Shown here: one piece after another, positions 26,533 through 35,735 of the stretch
Layout: each line of letters begins with the position of its first letter
Numbering within the stretch: position 1 is the first letter of the stretch
Assembly: GCF_010119975.1 (NCBI RefSeq)
Contig: NZ_CP048222.1
Span: 5,350,501 to 5,414,500, forward strand
DNA length: 64,000 nucleotides
DNA from: Rhodocytophaga rosea
GTDB taxonomy: Bacteria; Bacteroidota; Bacteroidia; Cytophagales; 172606-1
Direction: 5' to 3'
The notes under the pieces: generated by a model
The model's database searches: none
Seen by the model: only the letters and a program-made list of their open reading frames with translations
Told to the model about the DNA's origin: nothing
Position numbers and translations under genes: made by a program

Positions 26533-29500
26533 CTACATTTTAATAAAAGTTTTAGTAGTAATATGTTTATTATCGGCAATCTGCACATAATAGGTACCTT
26601 GCGCCAGGTGGCTTACCATCAGTTCAGTTTTGCTGCCATTATTACCAGAAATCGTTTTTTCTGCTACTTTTATCCCTACTGCATTAAATATTGAAATGAT
26701 TACTTCCTGGGAAGGAGTGGCTGCCTGATATTCTACAAATACTTTCTCTGTGGCAGGATTGGGATATACCTGGATATGCATCCGAACTTCCGGTTCATTT
26801 TCTGCAGTTAGTGACACCTGCACGGATGTATTATTGCAACTATTAATAGTCACTTGTACAGCGTAAATGCCAGTTTCTTTCACTTCATATTGCTGGCTGG
26901 TAGCCCCTTCTATGATTTCACCATTTTTTATCCACTGGTTTCCGGCTTTGCTGCTGGAGGTGAGAACAAAAGAACCAGTTTCAGAACCTTGTTGGGTAAT
27001 TGTAGGCTTGGCTGGTTTTACACAGAATTTTTGCTCCTGCGATGCTACCGGAAGAAAGCTATCATTTCCGGTTTGGAAAGCTTGTATAGTTACCTCTCCG
27101 GCGCCCGTCAGCATCAGGCTGTTTCCGGATATAACAGCCGGGCCAGAAACCACCTTGAAAGTAACAGGTAAGGCAGAAGATGCCTTTGCTGACAGTTTGA
27201 TGGGTTCATCACCAAAAGTAGGTTCTGTTATGGAAGTAAATACAATGGATTGTTCGGCTTTAGGAGCCGACTTTACCAGGATAGTTTGCTCCACAGCAGC
27301 AGTTTCAAATACAGCATTGCCCCTTTGGGAAGCTTGTACCATTACTTGTCCGGCACCTGTAAAAGAAAGCACATTCCCCTGAAGTTTTGCCGGACCTGAT
27401 ACAATGCTTAATTCAACCGGCAAGCCAGATGTTGCAGAAGCCTGCAAAGTAATCGTATTTTTTTCAGATACCGTTCCGGATACAGCTGCGAAACTGATTG
27501 CCTGACTGGCTTTGGCTACTACAAAACGTTGTTCTACTGGTTCAGCCGCAGCAAAATTTGTATTTCCGGTTTGTATAGCTCTCACGATTACCTGTCCGAC
27601 GCCGGTTGTTTGTAAGGTAGTACCAGAAACTGTAGCCGGACCAGTAACTACCTGGTAATTTACTGGTAAAGCCGAGCTGGAAACCGCTTTTAAAATGATT
27701 TCATCCCCATATTTTGTATCTTCTAATTTTTCGAATGTCAGTGTCTGTTTTGCTTTCAGAATTTTTAAGATGCTGGCAGCAGAACCTTCGTAGTTTTCAT
27801 CTTCAATACTACCGACAACGGCGTATGTTCCGGCTTGTACAGGGCTTTCGGCTTTGCTTCCATATATGGTTCGCAATGTTAATCCGGAAGGTATAGTTGT
27901 AGCAGAAGCAGTTTTTGCAGACCCATCGTATATGTAGATGAGGTTACTGATAATAACAGTTGCCTGTGCTTTGTTGATGACAAGTATTCCTGTAGTGGTG
28001 CCACTATAGTTAGCATCTGAAATAACAGCTTCTACTGTATAGGTACCTGCATTTACAGGTAATTCTGATGTGCCATTGTAAGTAATATCCACTGTTTTAC
28101 CGGTCGGCAATGTGGTAGCACTTGCTTGTTTAGCTGAATTGCTGAATGTATGTGTTAAGCTGCTTAGCGATAGTTGGGCATTGGCTTTGTTAATAACCAG
28201 CGTACCGGAAATGCTGCCTTGATAAGCCGCTGTGTTTACTGTGGCTACTACTTTGTATGAACCTGCCTGTACCGGAGGAGTAAGCGAACCATTATATGTG
28301 ACAGTTACTGGCAATGATGCTGGTGTTGTAACGACAGTCGCTTGTCTGGTGGTACCATTGTAAGTATGAGTCAGGTTTTCCAGGGCAAGCTGGGCAGTAG
28401 CTTTAATAGTGAAAGTACCTTCAGTGGCAAAAACAGAGCCTATAAAACTGTTGTCGATGGCTTGTACACTCCAGTAGTAAGTTCCGGCAGGCAGGTTATT
28501 AAGAATAAAACTATTCCTCTGTCCGCTATTTCCCTGACCCATAAGTCTTCGCTGACCGGTATTAACGGAAGACAGGCATGAAACAATTTGTGCTCCTCCG
28601 CTGGTGGTTCCTACTCTCACATTGTAGGTAAGTCCGTTTTGTGGTGTTTGGTTATCAGTTGCTTTGTTCCAGGTAAGAGTTACCGTATTGTCTTGTAAAC
28701 TGGCATTCAGTTGGGTAGGTGGAGAGGCTTTGGTATTTAGTGAATTACTATTGTTGCGGAAAAGTTTTGTAATAGTATTGTTATTGTTTGCCCCGGAAAC
28801 CAGAATATCCAGATCTTTATCATTGTCATAATCGCCCCAGGAAATGGCTATATTGGTAAGGGTAGGCAGGTTAATAGTTTCTGTCTGGTTAAAAACCCCA
28901 TTTGCATTTTTATAGATGAGGATTCCGGAAGTATTTCCACTTAAGATAAAATCCAGGTCACCATCATTGTCATAATCGCCCCAGGCAGCTTTGCCATGTT
29001 CTGCGGCAGGCAAACCAGCCTGGATGTTAGTGAATTTTCCTTGGGTATTGACATAGATAAATGTTCCATTGGTCCCCGTTATTAAAATATCCAGATCTCC
29101 ATCCATATCATAATCGCCCCAGGCAACACTGCCGCCGGAATTGCCAGTTATGTTATCTGTCTGAATGGCTGAGAAAGTACCTGCTGTATTCTGATAGATG
29201 GTGGCAATATCTCCGGAAGTGCTGGTGCCGGTCAGTAAAATATCCAGGTCACCATCGTTATCATAATCTCCCAGGGAAATAGAACCATTTGTTACATCCG
29301 TCAGACTGCTGGCTGCAGGCGTATAGATGCCATTTTCCAGGATGTAAATTCTGGTAATTGGTTCAGAGGGATCTGTGGTACCGGCCAGAAGTACATCCTG
29401 ATCTCCATCATTATCAATGTCTGCCCAGACCGCCATCCCTGCAAAAATACCTGCCAGACCGGCATTGGCATCTGAGAAAATTCCGTTTATATTCTTATAT

Positions 29501-32500
29501 ATTCTGCTTATTCCCAATCCATCATTTGTGGTACCTGTTAGTAAAATATCCAGATCATTGTCGTTATCATAATCGCCCCATATAGCCGAACCTCCACTCA
29601 CTCCAGGCAGATTAGCATTCAAGTCGGTAAATACGCCTGCATTATTGGTATAGATTTTCGTTACACTGATCTGGTTTTTGTCTTTGCCGGTAAGCAGGAT
29701 ATCCAGGTCATTATCATTGTCATAATCTCCCCAGGTTATATCTCCATTCTGTACATTCGCAAGTGCAGGGGTGGATACCGCACTAAAAGCAGAGATGATA
29801 AAAGTAAATACACCTGTGCTGGTAGCAGTACCGGCAGGAGCTGTAACAGATATTTTTCCTGATGGCGTTGAACCGGGGACAACCGCAGTAATCTGAGTTG
29901 ATGAGTTAATGGTGAAAGAAGCAGATACCTTGCTGAATTTCACTGCCGTTACATCTAAAAAATTGGTTCCGGTGATGATGACTTCAGAACCTGCCACTGC
30001 ACTAGATGGAGTAAAAGCCGTAATGGTAGGAGGCGTAAAATTCACACAAGATACGCTGGCTACCCATCCATTATAAATTACACTATTATCAGTTGTAAAT
30101 TGTAAGGTCAGTTTTCCGCTGGCATGAGTAGATACAATGACTGGCGGAAGAGTATTTCCACTATAGGTTCCTATCAAAGCAGCACTTGTAGAAGGGCCAT
30201 TGTAAATTTTTAATACATCCTGGTTCTGTTCGGTAGAAAAGCTGGAAAAACTGATGCGTATTTTATGTCCTGCGGTTGAAGGAGCAAGAGTCATGGTTAC
30301 ATTCAGAGAATTGCCATATCTACCTGACCCACCTGGGTCAAGTAGGGTACCCTGACAAAGTGTAAGGGATGTATTGCTCATCGATATAGGTAAACTTCCG
30401 ATAATAGCACTGGCTGTATTGCTATAAAGGGAAAATAAAGCGTTTTTTTCTGCTCTTACCCGGTAATAATAAGCAACATCTGTAGGCAAATTGGTATTTT
30501 GAAAAGAAGTGGCATTGGCTTCTACCGTAGCGATAGGAACAAACCCAGTAGTAGCCATGGTCGAACGTTCGATGCTGAAGCCGGTTTCATTATTTGAATT
30601 ATCTGTCCAGCTTAAGTTGATTTGTGTACCCGAAATGGCAGTAGCGGTAAGGTTGGAAGGGGTAGCTGGAACTTCTACGCAGGTAATATTTGCCTGCCAG
30701 CCTGATCCGGTCACCACGCCATCTGAAGTGAAACGGAAAGTTAATTGTCCTGAATCATTGGTAGCAGTAATTACGGGAGGAAGGGTGTTACCGCTATAGG
30801 TTCCTAACAAGGGTGCACTGGTAGAAGCGCCATCATAAACTTTTAAATAATCATACCCGCCTTCTGTAGAAAAAGCAGTAAAGTTTACCTGGATTTTGTT
30901 GCCTGCTGCTGCCGGAGTAAAGGTTGTTACTAACAACTGATTATTGCTATATTCTTCCAGGCCACCGGCATCCATAAAAGTAGCCTGGCAAGTTACAATC
31001 GTCGCATTCGACATAATTACCGGACCCTTACCTACTGAGGCATTGGCCGTATTACTGAATACAGAACGGGTGTTTCCATTCAAGGTAGCTATTCTGTAAT
31101 AATATACGGCATCCGTAGGCAGATTGGTATTCTGAAAAGAAGTGGCATTGGCTTCTACCGTAGCGATAGGAACAAATCCGGTAGTAGCCATGGTCGAACG
31201 TTCGATGCTGAAGCCGGTTTCATTATTTGAATTATCTGTCCAGCTTAAGTTGATTTGTGTACCCGAAATGGCGGTAGCGGTAAGATTGGAAGGGGCAGAT
31301 TGTATATCATATACACCCACTGCAAACCAGGCATTGGCTGTTTGAATGGCTTCTTTAGAATTAGCTCCATATAAATCGATGGCCGCCTGGATAGAGAAGA
31401 CCCTGGTATCTGCATATTTTGAATTGGCAGTGAGGTATATACTTTCGGTACGGAAGGCAATTTTTGCTGCTTTGTCTATTCCTATTCCAGTCACAGTATA
31501 GGAATCTCCATTATCGTTCATTCCACTTTTTCCTATGGACAGGATATAAAACCAATGGTTCAATACACCACTATTGATATGAACACCGCCATTATCGCCA
31601 CTACCAGAATACCAGTATTGTCCTAAATAGGTATCCGGATGTTCGAATATGTTAGGATTGCTCATCGAACGGATTGTATAATTGATGTCTTCTCCAATGC
31701 TCCACATATCTTTTTCAGGTGCAGCATACTGTTCTACCATAGCCCCCCAAATGTCACTGAAAGCTTCATTTAAGGCACCTGATTCATTGGCATAAACCAG
31801 ATTAGCCGTATGCTGGCAAAGGGCATGTCCGATTTCGTGGGCAGTTATATCCAGGGAAGTGAATGGCTGAACAATAATATTACCCATCGTGCCTCCATCG
31901 CCATAAGTCATCACTGAACCGTTCCAGAATGCATTGCTGTAATTGCTGCTATAGTGAACATAATTTTTGATTTTAGCTCCATTCCCATCAAAGCTATTCC
32001 GGTTGTGTACTGTGTTGAAGTAATCATATGTCATCATAGCACCCCAGTGTGCATCTAAGGCTGCATTGTCTTTTGTAGCGTTATCGAATTCAGCAGCAGT
32101 CCAGTTATTGTCAGTATCGGTAACATCAGAAGCAATAGTGTAATCAGTACCATTTTTCATAGTATAGGTTTCTATACCTAAACCTCTTGAAAAATCCCGC
32201 AGACGGTAGCTGTTTCCATTTTTTTCAGTACCTATCGTACGGTTACCGCTGTATCTGGTAGCAGCTGTACCAGTAGCATGTTTAATAATAGCATCCTTGT
32301 GAATTACTTTGCCGGTCTGGGCATCAACATAAATAAAGGCACGACTCAATGGTTCAGTGGCAAAAATATCGAATTTGTAAGCTAGGGCCATTTCGTCGGC
32401 TGCTCTTCGACCCTCTGATAGAAAAACTTTGCAAATCACCAGTTCACCTTTTGGCGCTTTATCAGCAGTTTGCCAGGCATATTTATTGGCATGTACAAAT

Positions 32501-32958
32501 TGTAAGGCTTTTTGAAAGGCTTGCTGCTCAGACAGTGCAGGCGTGGTGTTAATTTCTGATAGTGTATATTGCTCACCGGAAATAAATGCAGGGGTACCAT
32601 TTTTTACATGCAGGTTGTATATCCCATATTCTACCGGAATGCCTTTATAATATTGTTGAAAGCGGTTATGGCTGAATCCAGATGGATCAGCTTGTACACC
32701 TAATGGCTGGAAAGTATGGGATTGGCTCAGTTGCAGATATTCCCGCAGTAATTCCTGGGCAGGTTTTGTGCCCAAGGCTTGTACTTTTGCCGGTAATTGT
32801 ATAAAAATAGATTTTCCGTTTATTTCTGGCTGACTTTCTTGTTGGCTGTATGCAGTAAAGGTAAAAAGAGACAAAAAAATAAATAAAGCAGAGGAAAATT
32901 TCAGAATAATGGAAGATCGCAAACATGCAACAAAAACAGGCTTGTAAGAAATCTTCAT
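26533..32958 (-). CDS. T9SS-secreted M4 (thermolysin-family) metalloprotease, giant multidomain protein
   Basis: The 2141-residue protein has a signal peptide (to about 39) and an FTP/PepSY-type propeptide (about 50-230). The M4 catalytic domain follows, with HEIGH at 374-378 and the third ligand Glu in NESGALNEAFSD. Then come FnIII (about 555-640), CUB-like (640-765), a near-identical second FnIII (765-850), CUB (850-970), one IPT/TIG (975-1060) and about seven FG-GAP/VCBS-like repeats with DxDNDxDxD calcium loops (1065-1405). FnIII (1405-1510), three MBG-like repeats (1510-1740), three GxG-type bacterial Ig-like repeats (1740-1990) and a T9SS type A sorting tail (about 2060-2141, starting VYPNPATEKV) complete it. 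It is a surface or secreted protease with many adhesion modules. The stop lies beside the IS4 target duplication. Confidence 0.93.
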   Translation of the reverse strand: MKISYKPVFVACLRSSIILKFSSALFIFLSLFTFTAYSQQESQPEINGKSIFIQLPAKVQALGTKPAQELLREYLQLSQSHTFQPLGVQADPSGFSHNRFQQYYKGIPVEYGIYNLHVKNGTPAFISGEQYTLSEINTTPALSEQQAFQKALQFVHANKYAWQTADKAPKGELVICKVFLSEGRRAADEMALAYKFDIFATEPLSRAFIYVDAQTGKVIHKDAIIKHATGTAATRYSGNRTIGTEKNGNSYRLRDFSRGLGIETYTMKNGTDYTIASDVTDTDNNWTAAEFDNATKDNAALDAHWGAMMTYDYFNTVHNRNSFDGNGAKIKNYVHYSSNYSNAFWNGSVMTYGDGGTMGNIIVQPFTSLDITAHEIGHALCQHTANLVYANESGALNEAFSDIWGAMVEQYAAPEKDMWSIGEDINYTIRSMSNPNIFEHPDTYLGQYWYSGSGDNGGVHINSGVLNHWFYILSIGKSGMNDNGDSYTVTGIGIDKAAKIAFRTESIYLTANSKYADTRVFSIQAAIDLYGANSKEAIQTANAWFAVGVYDIQSAPSNLTATAISGTQINLSWTDNSNNETGFSIERSTMATTGFVPIATVEANATSFQNTNLPTDAVYYYRIATLNGNTRSVFSNTANASVGKGPVIMSNATIVTCQATFMDAGGLEEYSNNQLLVTTFTPAAAGNKIQVNFTAFSTEGGYDYLKVYDGASTSAPLLGTYSGNTLPPVITATNDSGQLTFRFTSDGVVTGSGWQANITCVEVPATPSNLTATAISGTQINLSWTDNSNNETGFSIERSTMATTGFVPIATVEANATSFQNTNLPTDVAYYYRVRAEKNALFSLYSNTASAIIGSLPISMSNTSLTLCQGTLLDPGGSGRYGNSLNVTMTLAPSTAGHKIRISFSSFSTEQNQDVLKIYNGPSTSAALIGTYSGNTLPPVIVSTHASGKLTLQFTTDNSVIYNGWVASVSCVNFTPPTITAFTPSSAVAGSEVIITGTNFLDVTAVKFSKVSASFTINSSTQITAVVPGSTPSGKISVTAPAGTATSTGVFTFIISAFSAVSTPALANVQNGDITWGDYDNDNDLDILLTGKDKNQISVTKIYTNNAGVFTDLNANLPGVSGGSAIWGDYDNDNDLDILLTGTTNDGLGISRIYKNINGIFSDANAGLAGIFAGMAVWADIDNDGDQDVLLAGTTDPSEPITRIYILENGIYTPAASSLTDVTNGSISLGDYDNDGDLDILLTGTSTSGDIATIYQNTAGTFSAIQTDNITGNSGGSVAWGDYDMDGDLDILITGTNGTFIYVNTQGKFTNIQAGLPAAEHGKAAWGDYDNDGDLDFILSGNTSGILIYKNANGVFNQTETINLPTLTNIAISWGDYDNDKDLDILVSGANNNNTITKLFRNNSNSLNTKASPPTQLNASLQDNTVTLTWNKATDNQTPQNGLTYNVRVGTTSGGAQIVSCLSSVNTGQRRLMGQGNSGQRNSFILNNLPAGTYYWSVQAIDNSFIGSVFATEGTFTIKATAQLALENLTHTYNGTTRQATVVTTPASLPVTVTYNGSLTPPVQAGSYKVVATVNTAAYQGSISGTLVINKANAQLSLSSLTHTFSNSAKQASATTLPTGKTVDITYNGTSELPVNAGTYTVEAVISDANYSGTTTGILVINKAQATVIISNLIYIYDGSAKTASATTIPSGLTLRTIYGSKAESPVQAGTYAVVGSIEDENYEGSAASILKILKAKQTLTFEKLEDTKYGDEIILKAVSSSALPVNYQVVTGPATVSGTTLQTTGVGQVIVRAIQTGNTNFAAAEPVEQRFVVAKASQAISFAAVSGTVSEKNTITLQASATSGLPVELSIVSGPAKLQGNVLSFTGAGQVMVQASQRGNAVFETAAVEQTILVKSAPKAEQSIVFTSITEPTFGDEPIKLSAKASSALPVTFKVVSGPAVISGNSLMLTGAGEVTIQAFQTGNDSFLPVASQEQKFCVKPAKPTITQQGSETGSFVLTSSSKAGNQWIKNGEIIEGATSQQYEVKETGIYAVQVTINSCNNTSVQVSLTAENEPEVRMHIQVYPNPATEKVFVEYQAATPSQEVIISIFNAVGIKVAEKTISGNNGSKTELMVSHLAQGTYYVQIADNKHITTKTFIKM
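30482..30662. repeat. 181-bp direct repeat (copy encoding the second FnIII domain)
   Basis: This segment matches 31115-31295 with only about six differences, within the metalloprotease gene. The offset is 633 bases, the size of one FnIII-plus-CUB unit; the CUB parts are far more diverged. Confidence 0.85.
31115..31295. repeat. 181-bp direct repeat (copy encoding the first FnIII domain)
   Basis: Partner of 30482-30662; see that entry for identity. Confidence 0.85.
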
Positions 32959-33296
32959 TATTTTAATATTTTATATTGTGTGAGCGTATATCCAATTTTT
33001 ACACAACAGGTAAGTTATATTAAAGATAAGTGTCTGATTATGAAAGAAATAATTATTTGTTAACTGAGCGTTATCCTTCTTTATTACACGACTTGATTTG
33101 GAAAAGACGTTCAAAAGGTAGCAGTATAAGTTTGTAAGAAATGAATGATTGTCCGTCTGTTATTGGACTTTGAGAGTGGAGAAAATATTTTTACAAATTC
33201 AATGTTTGAAATTAATACCATTAAAAAGTGTAAGCTACTCCCTAAAAACATGCGGATTTCTCTGCTTCAATTACCTTCAATTAGACCATTGTTAAC
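32959..33296. other. Divergent intergenic region
   Basis: It separates the metalloprotease and ABC-F gene starts. Apart from the -7 box at its right edge nothing was recognised. Confidence 0.4.
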
Positions 33297-33304
33297 TACC
33301 TTTG
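33297..33304 (+). promoter_or_regulatory. Probable -7 box placing the ABC-F transcript start at or near the ATG
   Basis: TACCTTTG is an exact TAnnTTTG match ending 4 bases before the ATG at 33309. With the usual distance to the start site the transcript would begin essentially at the start codon. Confidence 0.4.
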
Positions 33305-33308
33305 CGGC

Positions 33309-35177
33309 ATGAATTATTTATCAGCAGAATCGGTTTCCAAAAGTTTCAGTGACAAGTGGTTGTTCAAAAATGTTTCTATCGGAATCAGTAAAGGAGAAAG
33401 AGTGGCCCTGGTAGGCATTAATGGCTCAGGCAAAAGCACCTTACTTAATATCCTGGCTGGCACATTGCTTCCGGATGAGGGAAAAGTAAGCACCCGCAAA
33501 GAAATTACGGTCGGTTATTTAGGACAGCATCCACAGTTTGAAGAAGAAAAAACGGTACTGGATACTTTGTTCTCGTCAAAGAATCCAGCCCTGGAAGCCG
33601 TAAAACTGTATGAGCAAGCCTTGGAGGGAACGGCTAACATTGATGAAGCGATTGAGAAAATGGATGCCATGAAAGCCTGGGATTATGAGTCGAAAATCAA
33701 ACAAATCATGGGCAAGCTGGGTATTCATGACCTGGATAAACCTGTAAAATACCTGTCTGGTGGACAACGAAAAAGAGTAGCCATGGCCCGTGTGTTGATC
33801 GAACAGCCAGATCTGCTGATTATGGATGAGCCCACCAACCACCTTGATTTAGAAACTATTGAATGGCTGGAAAACCTGATTGCTACCCAGCAGCAGACTC
33901 TCTTACTGGTTACGCACGACCGCTATTTCCTCGATAGAGTAGCCAATGAAATTGTGGAAATCACAAATGGCCAATTATATCGGTATAAAGGCAATTATAG
34001 TTATTTCCTGGAGAAAAAAGCTGAACGTGAACTTGCCCAGGAAGCTGAAACTGATAAAGCTAAAAATCTGATGCGGAAAGAGCTGGAATGGATGCGCCGC
34101 CAGCCCAAAGCCAGAGGCACCAAATCCAAATCCAGAATTGATGCTTTTTATGACCTGAAAGATAAAGCCAGCCGCCAGAATACCAATGCGACCATGGAAC
34201 TGAGTGTGAAAACTACCCGGCAGGGAGGCAAAATTATAGAGGTCGAAAAGCTTAATAAATCTTTTGGCAACCAGCCACTGGTGAAAGATTTTTCTTATGT
34301 ATTCAAAAAACTGGATAAAATCGGTATTATTGGAAAGAATGGAGTGGGTAAAACTACTTTCCTGAATATGCTTACTGGTAAATTGCAGCCTGATTCAGGT
34401 TCTATTGATGCTGGCTCTACGACTACATTTGGCTATTATACCCAGGATGACTTTCAATTCCGGGAGGATCAGCGGGTGATTGATGTGGTACTGGAAATCG
34501 CTGAAGTAGTAAGTTTAGCCAATGGACAAACGGTAACCGCTTCTCAATTTTTACAGTATTTTCAGTTCAACGGACCCATGCAATATAGTTTTGTATCGAA
34601 GCTGAGTGGAGGAGAAAAACGCCGCTTACAACTGCTAAAAGTGCTGATAAAAAATCCCAATTTCCTGATCCTCGATGAACCGACCAATGACCTCGATATT
34701 GTTACCCTGAATATTTTAGAGGATTTTCTGCAAAATTTCCCTGGTTGTCTGCTCATTGTAAGCCACGACCGTTACTTTATGGATCAGCTGGTAGAACACT
34801 TATTTGTGTTTGAAGGCGAAGGAAAAATTCGTGACTTTCCGGGTAATTATACTGATTACCGGGAATGGCTGGAGGAAGAAAAAGGACAGAAAGAATCACC
34901 TCTTGCCAAAAATGCCCCAGTTCATCCTGTAACCAAACAGGAAATAGCGTCTCCATCTGGGAAACGGAAAATTTCTTTTAAGGAAAAACAGGAATATGAG
35001 CAACTGGAAAAAGAGATAGATGCCTTAGAGACGGAAAAAAAGAAATTGATTATTAAGTTAAACGCAGGTTCAGCCAATCACCAGGAGTTAAGCCAGTGGG
35101 CTTCGCATATTGAGGAAATAGACCGGAAGTTAGCTGTAAAATCGGACCGCTGGCTAGAGTTGGGGGAGAGGATGTAA
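33309..35177 (+). CDS. ABC-F family ATPase (Uup type)
   Basis: The 622-residue soluble protein has two ATP-binding cassettes. Cassette 1 has Walker A GINGSGKST, signature LSGGQRKR and Walker B LLIMDEPTNHLD. Cassette 2 has GKNGVGKTT, LSGGEKRR and FLILDEPTNDLD. The inter-domain linker is lysine/arginine-rich (KARGTKSKSRIDAF), and the C-terminus is a coiled coil (about 550-622) as in Uup, with no membrane segment. ABC-F proteins act on the ribosome E-site; Uup-type members also bind DNA and affect transposon excision. Role here is by family only. Confidence 0.92.
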   Translation: MNYLSAESVSKSFSDKWLFKNVSIGISKGERVALVGINGSGKSTLLNILAGTLLPDEGKVSTRKEITVGYLGQHPQFEEEKTVLDTLFSSKNPALEAVKLYEQALEGTANIDEAIEKMDAMKAWDYESKIKQIMGKLGIHDLDKPVKYLSGGQRKRVAMARVLIEQPDLLIMDEPTNHLDLETIEWLENLIATQQQTLLLVTHDRYFLDRVANEIVEITNGQLYRYKGNYSYFLEKKAERELAQEAETDKAKNLMRKELEWMRRQPKARGTKSKSRIDAFYDLKDKASRQNTNATMELSVKTTRQGGKIIEVEKLNKSFGNQPLVKDFSYVFKKLDKIGIIGKNGVGKTTFLNMLTGKLQPDSGSIDAGSTTTFGYYTQDDFQFREDQRVIDVVLEIAEVVSLANGQTVTASQFLQYFQFNGPMQYSFVSKLSGGEKRRLQLLKVLIKNPNFLILDEPTNDLDIVTLNILEDFLQNFPGCLLIVSHDRYFMDQLVEHLFVFEGEGKIRDFPGNYTDYREWLEEEKGQKESPLAKNAPVHPVTKQEIASPSGKRKISFKEKQEYEQLEKEIDALETEKKKLIIKLNAGSANHQELSQWASHIEEIDRKLAVKSDRWLELGERM

Positions 35178-35180
35178 ATC

Positions 35181-35227
35181 AAAAATCATCAAATATTTTT
35201 ATCCAAGAAAATATTTGATGATTTTTT
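35181..35227. terminator. Bidirectional terminator between convergent genes
   Basis: A stem of about 18 bp (AAAATCATCAAATATTTT and its complement) has an A-run on the left and a T-run on the right, between the ABC-F and LprI-like stops. Confidence 0.8.
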
Positions 35228-35247
35228 CTGTATTTGCCAAGGAGAGT

Positions 35248-35685
35248 TTACTTACTCTCTTTCAGCGTTTCGTAGTAGCTCTGTAGGGTTAAGGCCCGTT
35301 CTTTGACTAGTTCTACTTGTCTTTCAACAGCAGTGATTCTCCACATGGTGCCTTCCATATTATAATACATTTCCCCTGAAAAGGCATTTTCCGTATCGCG
35401 GTATTCAATCCATTTTCGTTGCGCCTGTTGAAGTTTTGTTTTTTCTGCAGCACTCAGCACACCCATGAGTAACTTATAATATTTGTTTAACTCTTTGTCC
35501 CATTCGTCTCTCGCTTTTCCTGCACATTCCATCATACCCATTGTGGTCTGTCCTTCTTCTTTTTCCAGGCAGTCAGCAAACCGCTTCTCAATGGGGTGAG
35601 TATCATTTGAAGAACTTTCTGATGTTTGCCCGAAGGTCAGGGTTGCTACACCTAACAGCACAACTGTTGAGAAAAGACATTTCAT
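35248..35685 (-). CDS. LprI-like (DUF1311) periplasmic protein
   Basis: The 145-residue protein has a signal peptide ending TLTFGQ. The DUF1311 core is visible: MMECAGKARDEWDKELNKYYKLLM, then LQQAQRKWIEYRDTENAF, with paired cysteines (DCLEK and MECAG). The family includes the lysozyme inhibitor LprI of Mycobacterium; whether this one inhibits lysozyme is unknown. It is followed upstream on the same strand by a serine hydrolase gene. Confidence 0.85.
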   Translation of the reverse strand: MKCLFSTVVLLGVATLTFGQTSESSSNDTHPIEKRFADCLEKEEGQTTMGMMECAGKARDEWDKELNKYYKLLMGVLSAAEKTKLQQAQRKWIEYRDTENAFSGEMYYNMEGTMWRITAVERQVELVKERALTLQSYYETLKESK

Positions 35686-35735
35686 GAGGCTTGCAGGATG
35701 GATTACAAATAGAGCTAATTTTCTGTTTCAACCTA

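Noticed and set aside
30509-30799. Plus-strand frames at 30509 and 31142 with a shared 50-residue sequence
   Set aside because: The shared sequence is only the mirror of the duplicated FnIII DNA in the metalloprotease gene on the other strand.
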